Source: Paenibacillus sp. FSL R5-0341
GTDB lineage: Bacteria; Bacillota; Bacilli; Paenibacillales; Paenibacillaceae
DNA length: 64,000 nucleotides
Direction: 5' to 3'
NCBI RefSeq assembly: GCF_037975235.1
Contig: NZ_CP150241.1
Location: forward strand, 5,456,001-5,520,000
Shown here: positions 40,917 to 49,594 of the stretch, one piece after another
Numbering within the stretch: position 1 is the first letter of the stretch
How the letters are laid out: each line of letters starts with the position of its first letter
The notes under the pieces: generated by a model
Told to the model about the DNA's origin: nothing
Databases searched by the model: none
Seen by the model: the letters and a program-made list of their open reading frames with translations, nothing else
Position numbers and translations under genes: made by a program

Positions 40917-43763
40917 TTAGAGCAACACATCCTGCTTGGGCAGTCGAACCTTGAACGTGCTTCCTTTGTCCGGTGCAGATATGAAAGTCAGTGTACCGTT
41001 GTGATCTTCTACAATTTTGCGGGAAATGTACAATCCGATTCCTGTTCCACCAATCTGCCGATGATCCGAATTATCCACACGATAGAATTTGTTGAACAGC
41101 ATGTCCTTTTCTTTCTCGTCAATACCTATTCCGTAATCACGTACATCGATACATAACCATTCCTCTTCTTCCCATAACGTAACATCAATGCGGTCGGCTC
41201 CCGGTGAGTACTTGACCGCATTACCCACCAGATTATGAAGAACCTGAACCATCCTGTTCTGGTCAGCATAAGCAAAAAAGTCCCCATTAAACGTATGAAC
41301 ATGGATTCGTTGGACAGACTTCATATTCCACTGATCAACTACCCCCTCTACCAGTTCAACCAGCGGTACATAGGTCATATGGTAGGTCATACCTTCGTTG
41401 TCAAGCCGCTGAATATCAAGCACATCATCCAGCAAACTGCTCAGCCGCTTGCCCTCTGATGAGATGGTCTGCATGAATTCCTGCTGTTGAGCTGCCGGAA
41501 GGTCATACATCATCATGAGTTCCACATATCCCATAATGGTGGCTACAGGTGTTCGAAGCTCATGGGATACCACGCTGATCAGCTCATTTTTCATCCGATC
41601 CAACCGCTCTTCTCCTGTCCGATCACGGAATACTAGCAGGAATCCATGATTTTTACCCGGAACATCCATCTGTTTCATATACAAGGAAAACACACTTTTC
41701 TCCACATTGTTAAATATAAATTCGGTCTCAATAAATGCCGTTTCACCATTTAGGAATGCCCGCGTCTGTTCCGACAGATTGAAGTTATCCGTCAATACCA
41801 TCGTATCAATGGCCTGCGCCAAATCTTCAATGGATCTGCCCAGGAAATCACCCAGACCAAACATCTCTTCTATCCTTCGGTTGACGATGGTTATGTTGCC
41901 TAGTCGATCAGACATGACAAGACCTTCCCGAACAGACTCTATAAATTGCTCACTGATATCCCGCTGTTCCTGAATAGCAATCTTTTCATTGAACAACTCC
42001 GAATTAAGCTGCTCCAGTGCAAGGGCATGCCGCACACGATCTTCTTCTGCTCTGGTTCGCTCTGTAATATCCTTAATAAACAGGTTATACAACGTCTCAT
42101 TTTTGCCAAGCTGAATCTCAACAATTTTGTACTCAATTGGAAAGACGGAACCGTCTCGGCGAATACCTGAAATTTCATCTACGGTCGTGTATCTCTTACC
42201 TTCAACATATTCGAATCGCTCCAGCAATTTCTTAATCTCCATACAACTGGCCCCTTGAAAAAGAGACGGTGCTTCCTTCATGAGAATCACTTCTTCCCGA
42301 AGCAATCCAAACATTCTTTCCGCCTCCGGGTTAAACTCAACGATGATTCCATTGGAGTCCACAGCGATAATCGCATCAATCGACGATTCAATAATTGCAC
42401 GTTTGACTTCTTCACTATTCTTGAGTTCCTTGGTCCGCTCGATGACCCTATCCTCTAGCGTTAACTTGTCCAGTCGGATCTGTTCGAACTGTTCCAGCAG
42501 CACATCAGCCATTTTGCGCAAATTACCAATAAGAATCTGCACTTCGGTTACATGGCTCGTTGGCCATTCCATCTTCCCATTGCGAAATAACAATCTCGGA
42601 AGAGAACCTGTCATCCTGGTTAGTCTTAACAGCGGGCTAACGACCTTACTGCTCAGAGGAGCCGCCACAATCATGGAAGCAACGATGATGACGAACAGGG
42701 ATTGCAATGTGGACAGGTAGATCGATTCTATTCGGGGATAATACTTGGTCGAGTTGTTCTCAATGAATACCCGATAAGGTGTTACAGCTGTCATCTCCGC
42801 TTCATAGATGAAAGATGCCTCTTTCCAGTGATTCAATACATCACTGTAATGGATATTATCGGAGCTTAACAGAATGAGATTATCCCTCGACTTTAGAAGA
42901 CGGAATTGGTCCATATCCAAGTACTCGCCAGTCTGAAGTGTATTCAAACCAGAAGCCACGACTGTATCATTCCGATCCAGCAGAATCACATTCACACCCA
43001 ATAGATGGTGATAACGTGCCATATTCTGATCCATATTCTCCGAGGTAACATACTGTTCGTCTAGATCCTGAACAACGGCATTCGCGGCATGTTTCATATC
43101 ACGTAAAATGGCATCATTCATCTGACTCAATTGTCTGCGGCTATCTGCGGATAACAATACGAGCGAAACAAATACCACGAAGGCAACTACGTATTTAAAC
43201 GCAATCCTTGTAAGTGGAATGGTTCCCGTACGCTTGGATTTGTGCTCACCCGTGGTAATCCAGAAATCCACCACAATACCCGCGATCAGGGCATTCACCA
43301 TGCCAATCACAGCAATATACATATACTCATACTTCAAATCTTCTATATTCAGGCCCAATATATAATGCCCGCAATAAATAACCGGAAGTAGCATCACTAC
43401 CCAGAAGACAGCATTAGCCTTGATTAGACTGCCATTCTTCCAACGGAGCTGCCAACCGAGCATCCAGATCAGTTCAGCGAAATGTGCAATCATCACAGTT
43501 AAATTCCGCGGTTCGAAGCCGACAATGATGGTATTTAGCAGATGGATAACTGTAATAGTGACAAATCCATAGATAGCCCCATGCAAACGAAGAGCAATAA
43601 GTGCTGCTGCGCTGCCAACCATAAACTGTACACCATAGAATAAAGTAAGCGGAAAAATAGTGCTTAGTGAGCCAATAATGATCAGAATGCTGGTTCCAAT
43701 CCAGGGTACCCTCAGCTTAAGTACCACCCACTCCAGCAGCTGTCTTACATCTAAACGGTTCAT
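40917..43763 (-). CDS. PAS-containing sensor histidine kinase with N-terminal multi-span domain
   Basis: 948 aa. Spans ~15-190 form a five- to six-helix membrane domain of the LytS/YhcK type. Another span and an external region (~215-360) follow, then a span, a coiled coil with a HAMP-like part (~390-470), two PAS domains (~475-590 and ~615-710), HisKA with H734 (VVSHELRTPVAT) and an HATPase with DYGIGI and GGTGIGL. No receiver. Divergently transcribed from the PhoB-type regulator at 44106, its likely partner. Signal unknown; two separate input modules suggest it reads a membrane and an internal cue. Confidence 0.9.
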   Translation of the reverse strand: MNRLDVRQLLEWVVLKLRVPWIGTSILIIIGSLSTIFPLTLFYGVQFMVGSAAALIALRLHGAIYGFVTITVIHLLNTIIVGFEPRNLTVMIAHFAELIWMLGWQLRWKNGSLIKANAVFWVVMLLPVIYCGHYILGLNIEDLKYEYMYIAVIGMVNALIAGIVVDFWITTGEHKSKRTGTIPLTRIAFKYVVAFVVFVSLVLLSADSRRQLSQMNDAILRDMKHAANAVVQDLDEQYVTSENMDQNMARYHHLLGVNVILLDRNDTVVASGLNTLQTGEYLDMDQFRLLKSRDNLILLSSDNIHYSDVLNHWKEASFIYEAEMTAVTPYRVFIENNSTKYYPRIESIYLSTLQSLFVIIVASMIVAAPLSSKVVSPLLRLTRMTGSLPRLLFRNGKMEWPTSHVTEVQILIGNLRKMADVLLEQFEQIRLDKLTLEDRVIERTKELKNSEEVKRAIIESSIDAIIAVDSNGIIVEFNPEAERMFGLLREEVILMKEAPSLFQGASCMEIKKLLERFEYVEGKRYTTVDEISGIRRDGSVFPIEYKIVEIQLGKNETLYNLFIKDITERTRAEEDRVRHALALEQLNSELFNEKIAIQEQRDISEQFIESVREGLVMSDRLGNITIVNRRIEEMFGLGDFLGRSIEDLAQAIDTMVLTDNFNLSEQTRAFLNGETAFIETEFIFNNVEKSVFSLYMKQMDVPGKNHGFLLVFRDRTGEERLDRMKNELISVVSHELRTPVATIMGYVELMMMYDLPAAQQQEFMQTISSEGKRLSSLLDDVLDIQRLDNEGMTYHMTYVPLVELVEGVVDQWNMKSVQRIHVHTFNGDFFAYADQNRMVQVLHNLVGNAVKYSPGADRIDVTLWEEEEWLCIDVRDYGIGIDEKEKDMLFNKFYRVDNSDHRQIGGTGIGLYISRKIVEDHNGTLTFISAPDKGSTFKVRLPKQDVLL

Positions 43764-44105
43764 ATATCACTGCCCTCACGGCTAATTTTTGGTTCTGTAT
43801 TTAACAACAACGTTGGTTCCTCCTATAAACTAAAGCGGATACAATCTACTTTTTTCCCCAGAAATCGTTCTGATCCATTATACTGTAATTAGTACTTGAT
43901 GTAGCTTTGGGAAATTCTGATCGCTCGGCAAACAAACTGCATTCATGCTAAAATATTGAAGTTCATCAAAAAGCCTGCTATCCACCTACATACACATCCT
44001 ATATTTTGGGATAGAAACATTAAATTTTTTGCAGTATTTTTAAGCAAATCACCGTGATTTTTTAGTATTTTCTTAACATATTATTTTCACCAGGAGTGTG
44101 ACCCT
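43764..44105. other. 342-nt divergent promoter region of the kinase/regulator pair
   Basis: AT-rich and non-coding. Toward the regulator it holds two similar 14-15-nt stretches of the form AGTATTTT-x-TAA-x-CA at ~44033 and ~44063, 30 nt apart on the same helical face. They could be operator half-sites, but no family is assigned. Confidence 0.45.
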
Positions 44106-44804
44106 ATGACGATCAAAGTACTTCTTATAGAAGATGAGAAAAATCTGGCTGACATGATTGCTTTCTTTCTTGAGGAGGAAGGATACATCACTGAACGGGT
44201 TCATCATGCCCGTGAGGCACTTCAACTGTTCTCGCAATTTCAACCGGATATCGTTGTAACGGACCTGATGCTGCCTGAAACGGATGGAAATGATCTTGTA
44301 GAAGCATTCCGCCAGCATTCCACTGTGCCCATTCTGATGATCTCGGCAAGCACCATGTTGAATGATCGACTTCGCGCATTGCACAATGGTGCGGATGACT
44401 TTCTGTGCAAGCCATTTAGTCTGAAAGAGCTGGACGCACGAATTAAAGCACTGCTGCGCAGATCAATTATTTCCTATCAGGATAAACCGGTTAAAGAGGA
44501 CAAGCAGGCAGAGGTTACTGGACATGTAAATGTGAATGAGTACAGAAGAACTCTGTTTGTGGATGGTGTTGAAATCGAGGTCACTCATATCGAGTTTGAA
44601 ATTATGAAGGAATTGTACCGGAATCCGGGCAAAGTATTCACCCGCAATGAACTGATGGATCGAATCAAAGGCTCCGAACGTGCCTATCTGGATCGTACCA
44701 TTGATGTTCATATCTCAAGTCTGCGTAAAAAAATCGAGCCTGACCCCAAGAATCCCCGTTATATCAAGACCGTTTGGGGAACAGGCTATAAATATGTGAT
44801 CTGA
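44106..44804 (+). CDS. OmpR/PhoB-family response regulator
   Basis: 232 aa. Receiver with D53 (VVTDLMLPETDG) and acidic pair ED at 9-10, followed by a winged-helix DNA-binding domain (~135-230) with EFEIMKELYRNPGKVFTRNEL, YLDRTIDVHISSLRKKIEPDP and VWGTGYKY. Divergent from the large PAS kinase, which probably phosphorylates it. CACCAGGAGTG precedes ATG. Confidence 0.95.
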   Translation: MTIKVLLIEDEKNLADMIAFFLEEEGYITERVHHAREALQLFSQFQPDIVVTDLMLPETDGNDLVEAFRQHSTVPILMISASTMLNDRLRALHNGADDFLCKPFSLKELDARIKALLRRSIISYQDKPVKEDKQAEVTGHVNVNEYRRTLFVDGVEIEVTHIEFEIMKELYRNPGKVFTRNELMDRIKGSERAYLDRTIDVHISSLRKKIEPDPKNPRYIKTVWGTGYKYVI

Positions 44805-44852
44805 TTTTATCGTAACGATTGAAGTTCAAAACCTTTGGCTATACCCCTACTT

Positions 44853-45269
44853 TTATCTCATGGATAAGATGGGCGGTATGGCTATTTGTGATTCATACAC
44901 CGAAGCGTGTAACCACTGCTGCATGTCCTTGATCAGATGATTCGGATCTTGCTCGTTCCAGAGAATCATCTTCATCTCACCTGTACCTGTAATCTGTTGC
45001 AGGTGGCGCTTCCGAATTAAAGATTTGAAATCGGTAATGACCAGTAGCGGAATCTGCGGCATAAAAGCCCGAATAGCATTCGCCGCTGACACCGCTTCTT
45101 CGGCGATCTGATAATCAACAATACAATAACGGGAGTTTTCCCAACTTCCCCGATGTGTTTCTATCACTGAACCGGATGGTGCATCAGCCATCCACTCCCT
45201 GAATAATTGAATAATATTTTCATATGCAATACGACGTTTTCCATCCGAAAGCACGGTAATGGGTTCCAT
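44853..45269 (-). CDS. Hypothetical protein with a degenerate receiver-like fold
   Basis: 138 aa, soluble. The order of segments YCIVDYQIAEEAVSAANAIR, IPLLVITDF and MKMILWN mimics the beta-alpha strands of a receiver (with D at the usual position, but no acidic pair and no conserved Lys), so it may be a pseudo-receiver; this is a visual impression only. It lies just past the response-regulator gene on the opposite strand (convergent). Function unknown. Confidence 0.65.
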   Translation of the reverse strand: MEPITVLSDGKRRIAYENIIQLFREWMADAPSGSVIETHRGSWENSRYCIVDYQIAEEAVSAANAIRAFMPQIPLLVITDFKSLIRKRHLQQITGTGEMKMILWNEQDPNHLIKDMQQWLHASVYESQIAIPPILSMR

Positions 45270-45511
45270 AGGTATAACCTCCAGTTGTTTCTTCTTATTA
45301 TTGTGCCAATTTTCGTTTAAAAATGTTTGTGCGTGAACATGAAAGAAGTGTTAACAAATTTCGTACTTCTTCACACAAAGTGTCAGTCTCGTGCACTTTG
45401 TTTCTGGATGATTTCGCAGATTCCACACATTGATGTAAAATAGAGAAATACCCGTGTGATTTAATTTACGGGAAGTGAAGGATGAATCTGGTACTATAGG
45501 AGGTTACACTG

Positions 45512-46654
45512 ATGAATATTGTTTCCATTGAACCAACACCGAGTCCAAATACGATGATGCTGCATCTCGATGAACGTCTGGAGGACGGAATTCGCAAAAC
45601 ATATACACTGGACAACGAACGATCCGCTCCGGCGTTCATACGCCAGATGCTTCATATTCCTGGCGTAAAGAGTGTGTTCCACACGACCGACTTTGTGGCG
45701 CTTGACCGTAAAGGGAATGCAGACTGGTCCGTCATTTTGGGCGAAGTCCAAAATCGCCTTGGACAGCAAGGCATTGATCTGGACTGGATTGAATCCGAAG
45801 ATGCCTCAGGCGAGCACTTCGGAGAAGCACAGGTATTCGTACAATTTTTCCGAGGCGTACCGATGCAAATCAGGGTCAAAGCCGGGGTCAAGGAAGAACG
45901 AATCTCGTTGTCGGACCGTTTTGTCAAAGCCGTGACAGAAGTTGCCAGTGCGACGATGATCAAAGAACGCAAACTGAGCGATTACGGCGTTCGATATGGT
46001 GAATTGCCTGATATTGCTCGTGAAGTCGAGCAGGAATTGGAAGCTGCTTACCCGCCAGAACGACTGGAACAGGTCATCAAACAGGCCATTGAACATGGTA
46101 CCAAAGCAGAAGAGTTCGTTGAGCGCCGTCGTGAATTGGATGGAGCCGAACTTGAAGAGGCTCTTCGAAGCGAGGACTGGAATGTTCGCTATGCGGCATT
46201 TGACGGCATGGAGCCTACGGCCGAAAGACTGCCCCTCGTAGCTCATGCCCTGCATGACAACAAAATGCAGATTCGCCGCTTGGCTGTAGTATACCTCGGT
46301 GACATTCGTACACCGGAAGCGATGGAATTGCTCTATGAAGCACTGCAGGACAGTTCTCCTGCGGTACGTCGGACTGCCGGGGATACCTTGTCTGATATCG
46401 GTGACCCTGCCGCCACTCCAGCCATGACAGCAACGTTATCCGATAAAAGTAAACTTGTACGCTGGCGTGCAGCACGTTTTCTATATGAAGTCGGAACAGA
46501 AGAAGCAGAACAAGCCTTGCGAGTTGCAGCCGATGATCCCGAATTTGAAGTCAGCCTACAAGCCAAGATGGCTCTGGAGCGGATCGAATCGGGCGAACAG
46601 GCTGCTGGAACGGTATGGCAGCAAATGGCTGGCCGTAACAAGAAAGAGGATTAG
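45512..46654 (+). CDS. Conserved virulence factor C-type protein (Nfu-N plus HEAT repeats)
   Basis: 380 aa. The N-terminal ~90 residues match the Nfu/NifU N-terminal domain (IEPTPSPNTMMLHLDERL, GVKSVFHTTDFVALDRKG). A middle helical region follows, then a C-terminal set of four to five HEAT-like repeats (~215-365: EALRSEDWNVRYAAFDGM, DNKMQIRRLAVVYLGDI, DSSPAVRRTAGDTLSDIGD, DKSKLVRWRAARFLYEVG). Same layout as the CvfC/YpgR family of Bacilli, named for a staphylococcal attenuated mutant; the biochemical role is unknown. TAGGAGG precedes ATG. Confidence 0.88.
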   Translation: MNIVSIEPTPSPNTMMLHLDERLEDGIRKTYTLDNERSAPAFIRQMLHIPGVKSVFHTTDFVALDRKGNADWSVILGEVQNRLGQQGIDLDWIESEDASGEHFGEAQVFVQFFRGVPMQIRVKAGVKEERISLSDRFVKAVTEVASATMIKERKLSDYGVRYGELPDIAREVEQELEAAYPPERLEQVIKQAIEHGTKAEEFVERRRELDGAELEEALRSEDWNVRYAAFDGMEPTAERLPLVAHALHDNKMQIRRLAVVYLGDIRTPEAMELLYEALQDSSPAVRRTAGDTLSDIGDPAATPAMTATLSDKSKLVRWRAARFLYEVGTEEAEQALRVAADDPEFEVSLQAKMALERIESGEQAAGTVWQQMAGRNKKED

Positions 46655-46687
46655 TCGTCCCTCAGACCTCACATCCAACAATTGTTA

Positions 46688-46716
46688 TTGCACTGGAAAA
46701 CCATGCGCGTTATACT
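46688..46716 (+). promoter_or_regulatory. Sigma-A promoter of the lysine riboswitch-lysP unit
   Basis: TTGCAC (46688-46693), 17-nt spacer, TATACT (46711-46716). Located ~85 nt before the aptamer. Confidence 0.75.
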
Positions 46717-46802
46717 GATTGTCTGTTTACTAAACAGAACACACAGTGTTAAGTTGTGTTGTTCATAATTTCATAGACAATAGATACACCTCATCCATTG
46801 AT

Positions 46803-46972
46803 GGTGAGGTAGAGGTCGCGGGTGCGATTAGTACGCTGAAGGAGGCGCGAAGGAGCCGCTTTTGATATCAGCCGAAAGGTGTACCCGCCGAAGCTTACTG
46901 GACGTTCCTTATACGGTCCGGTGGGCTGGGGCTGCTGTCGAAAGGCGCAGAACTGTCACGGAAGTACATTTC
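46803..46972 (+). ncRNA. Lysine riboswitch (L box) aptamer
   Basis: Shows the conserved L-box parts in order: AGAGGT near 46811, GATTAGTA, GAAGGAGGCG, CGAAGGAGCC, GCCGAAAGG at 46871-46879, CTTACTGG, GGCTGGG and CTGTCGAAAGGCGCAGAACTGTCACGG spanning ~46934-46961. It is followed by an intrinsic terminator and a lysine-type permease gene, so lysine should lower lysP expression by termination. Edges are approximate. Confidence 0.9.
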
Positions 46973-46973
46973 C

Positions 46974-46997
46974 TTTATATAAAGGTTTATATAAAGG
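46974..46997 (+). repeat. Exact 12-bp tandem duplication in the riboswitch leader
   Basis: TTTATATAAAGG occurs twice without a gap (46974-46985 and 46986-46997). Each copy is nearly self-complementary (TTTATATAAA). It lies between aptamer and terminator. Confidence 0.85.
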
Positions 46998-47060
46998 TAT
47001 GAATTCTTCTGTGTTGAGCTATCTTAATCATCTGGGACATGGTGCGGACATTGAAATATT

Positions 47061-47095
47061 AAAGACCGCAGGCTGATGCCTGTGGTCTTTTTGTT
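47061..47095 (+). terminator. Riboswitch-controlled terminator before lysP
   Basis: AAAGACCGCAGGC/GCCTGTGGTCTTT stem with a 4-nt loop (TGAT) and TTTTTG. It stands 52 nt before the permease ATG. Confidence 0.85.
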
Positions 47096-47146
47096 TATGA
47101 ATTCAGGTATCGCAAACATCAGTATATCGAATGAAGGAGTGTTTCC

Positions 47147-48628
47147 ATGCAAGACCGCAGTAACCCAACAACGACAACCGGACCTTCCCTGAAAAAAGGA
47201 TTACGCGCACGCCATATGACGATGATCGCCCTCGGTGGCTCCATTGGTACTGGGCTGTTCCTCGCAAGTGGTACCGCCATCTCAACCGCAGGCCCTGGTG
47301 GAGCTTTAATTGCCTATGCGGCTGTTGGCATTATGGTCTATTTCCTGATGACCAGCCTTGGTGAGCTTGCAACCTTTATGCCGGACTCCGGTTCATTTAA
47401 TACGTATGCCGCACGTTTTGTCGATCCGGCCCTCGGCTTCGCCATGGGCTGGAACTTCTGGTACAACTGGGCGGTAACCATTGCAGCAGAGCTTGCTGCC
47501 GCTACAGTACTCATTAAATACTGGTTCCCCGACAGTTCATCCATGTTATGGAGCTTGTTGTTCCTCGTGCTGATCTTTGCCTTAAATGTACTGTCGGTCA
47601 AAGGCTACGGAGAGTCCGAATACTGGTTCGCCATTATCAAGGTAGCTACCGTTATCATCTTCCTGGCCGTTGGTGTGCTCATGATCTTCGGTATTATGGG
47701 CGGAGAAGCAGTTGGTTTCAGTAACTTCACCATCGGTGATGCACCTATCCATGGCGGATTCTTCGCTGTGCTTGGTGTATTCATGGCCGCGGGATTCTCA
47801 TTCCAAGGCACAGAGCTTATCGGTGTAGCCGCCGGTGAAAGTGAGAACCCACGAGAAAATGTACCTCGTGCAATTCGTCAGGTATTCTGGCGCATTCTGA
47901 TTTTTTACATTTTGGCGATTACCGTGATCAGCCTAATCATCCCATATACTCATCCGAACCTACTCAAGGGTGATCTGGAAAATATCGGGGTTAGCCCGTT
48001 CACGCTGGTGTTTGAGAAAGCCGGACTCGCCATTGCGGCTTCCGTCATGAATGCCGTCATTCTAACTTCCGTACTCTCTGCCGGTAACTCAGGCATGTAT
48101 GCTTCGAGCCGGGTTCTCTATGCCCTTGCCCGAGATGGTAAAGCCCCTCGCTTCCTAGGCAAGTTGAACAAAAAAGGTATTCCCATGAATGCCCTGTTGC
48201 TCACGACAGCGGTTGGTATGTTGGCATTCCTTGCCTCCCTGTTCGGCGATGGCATTGTGTACACCTGGTTGCTGAATGCGTCCGGGATGTGCGGATTTAT
48301 TACTTGGCTCGGGATCGCCATCAGTCATTATCGCTTCCGCCGTGCATACGTTGCACAAGGCAGAGACCTGAGCGACTTGCCTTACCGGGCACGCTGGTTC
48401 CCGTTTGGGCCGATCTTCGCTTTTGTCCTGTGTATCATCGTGATTATCGGACAGAACTACCAGGCATTCACGGGAGACCAGATCGACTGGAGTGGAGCCA
48501 TCGTCGCTTACTTGAGCGTACCGCTGTTCCTGGTATTGTGGCTCGGTTACAAATGGATCAAGAAGACCAAAGTGGTGCCGTTGCAGGAATGTGATTTCAC
48601 ACCTACCGATTCACCAACTGATAAATAG
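47147..48628 (+). CDS. lysP: Lysine-type amino acid permease
   Basis: 493-aa APC-superfamily permease with twelve spans. The start motif LKKGLRARHMTMIALGGSIG, followed by GTGLFLASG, is that of the LysP/GABA permease group; later SFQGTELIGVAAGESENPREN and the long C-terminal hydrophobic part are typical. Specificity for lysine is inferred from the riboswitch. AAGGAGTG precedes ATG. A terminator follows. Confidence 0.88.
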   Translation: MQDRSNPTTTTGPSLKKGLRARHMTMIALGGSIGTGLFLASGTAISTAGPGGALIAYAAVGIMVYFLMTSLGELATFMPDSGSFNTYAARFVDPALGFAMGWNFWYNWAVTIAAELAAATVLIKYWFPDSSSMLWSLLFLVLIFALNVLSVKGYGESEYWFAIIKVATVIIFLAVGVLMIFGIMGGEAVGFSNFTIGDAPIHGGFFAVLGVFMAAGFSFQGTELIGVAAGESENPRENVPRAIRQVFWRILIFYILAITVISLIIPYTHPNLLKGDLENIGVSPFTLVFEKAGLAIAASVMNAVILTSVLSAGNSGMYASSRVLYALARDGKAPRFLGKLNKKGIPMNALLLTTAVGMLAFLASLFGDGIVYTWLLNASGMCGFITWLGIAISHYRFRRAYVAQGRDLSDLPYRARWFPFGPIFAFVLCIIVIIGQNYQAFTGDQIDWSGAIVAYLSVPLFLVLWLGYKWIKKTKVVPLQECDFTPTDSPTDK

Positions 48629-48643
48629 TAGCTATACAATAAA

Positions 48644-48698
48644 ACATCCCCGTAGCGTTGCAGTTTTCCTACTGTAGCGATACGGGGATGTTTGTTTT
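48644..48698 (+). terminator. Terminator of lysP
   Basis: ACATCCCCGTA/TACGGGGATGT 11-bp stem enclosing a smaller CAGT/ACTG stem, then TTTGTTTT. Confidence 0.82.
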
Positions 48699-48769
48699 GG
48701 TTTGACCCTCCTCCTCTGATCAATTCCTGTGCATCCTTCTGTCCCTGTCCATATTTTGTATAGGTCGGT

Positions 48770-48802
48770 AAGTAAAATAGAGAAAGGTATACTATTTTAC
48801 TT
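48770..48802 (+). promoter_or_regulatory. Perfect 11-bp inverted repeat upstream of the sortase gene
   Basis: AAGTAAAATAG and CTATTTTACTT, separated by 11 nt, 23 nt before the sortase ATG. A TATACT lies in between. A candidate operator or 5'-leader hairpin. Confidence 0.5.
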
Positions 48803-48824
48803 GGACAACGGGAGTTGATGTTTA

Positions 48825-49466
48825 ATGAAAAAATTCTCTATCCTGCTCATCCTGCTGGGCGTTCTGATCGTCAGCTTGCCTTTCCTGCGTGAAACGTATT
48901 ATGACTGGCAGCAAACCCGTGTCATGAACGATCTGGAGCAGTTGCAAAATGGCTTGTCTAAGCTTAATCACTCCTTCGAACAAGGTATACAGGATGCAGC
49001 TTCTACCGAGCCGACTACGGACAATCCAGATACAGCACAGGAAGCCTCTTCGGATACGTTGGGGGTGCTATCGATTGACAAGATTGATGTCCGCTTACCG
49101 ATTCTGGAGGGTGCAACGGAAGACAATATGAAGGTAGCTGCAACCCATCTTGTCGAAACCACCCGCATTGGGAACAAAGGTAATGCAGCCATAGCCGCTC
49201 ATCGCGCCCACAAAAAAGGACGACTGTTCAATCGCCTGGGAGAACTCCAGATTGGGGATTCCATGGAGGTCACTCTGGCAGATCGAACGATTATTCAGTA
49301 CAAGGTAGATCAGATATCTGTTGTGGAGCCGAATGACTTGTCTGTATTGGAAGACCCGGGGCTCGGACAGGTCCTCACCTTGATTACGTGTGATCCACTT
49401 ATTAATCCAACACATCGGCTCATTGTAAGAGCCATTGAAGTGAATCTGGATGTTGCCGGATTATGA
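48825..49466 (+). CDS. Class D sortase
   Basis: 213-aa membrane-anchored transpeptidase. N-terminal span (~4-20), a disordered Thr/Asp-rich stem (~55-80) and the sortase barrel from ~80. Catalytic residues are visible: H126 (AAHRAH), C189 (LTLITCDP) and R198 (THRLIVRA). It attaches LPXTG-type proteins to peptidoglycan; the adjacent convergent adhesin with an LPKTG signal is the obvious substrate. Class assignment rests on length and the LxTC context. Confidence 0.9.
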   Translation: MKKFSILLILLGVLIVSLPFLRETYYDWQQTRVMNDLEQLQNGLSKLNHSFEQGIQDAASTEPTTDNPDTAQEASSDTLGVLSIDKIDVRLPILEGATEDNMKVAATHLVETTRIGNKGNAAIAAHRAHKKGRLFNRLGELQIGDSMEVTLADRTIIQYKVDQISVVEPNDLSVLEDPGLGQVLTLITCDPLINPTHRLIVRAIEVNLDVAGL

Positions 49467-49487
49467 TCTTCTCTAGGTTCAGCCAAG

Positions 49488-49555
49488 AAAACACCCTCTA
49501 GTATAAATTCACACGGTGACTCTGAGTCACCGTTGTGAAAGCTAGAGGGTATTTT
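49488..49555. terminator. Bidirectional terminator between sortase and adhesin genes
   Basis: Outer arms AAAACACCCTCTAG and CTAGAGGGTATTTT enclose an inner TTCACA/TGTGAA and GGTGACTC/GAGTCACC stem. It serves both convergent genes. Confidence 0.88.
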
Positions 49556-49594
49556 GATCTGAATATGATCAGTTCCTGCATTACGTGCTGCGAT

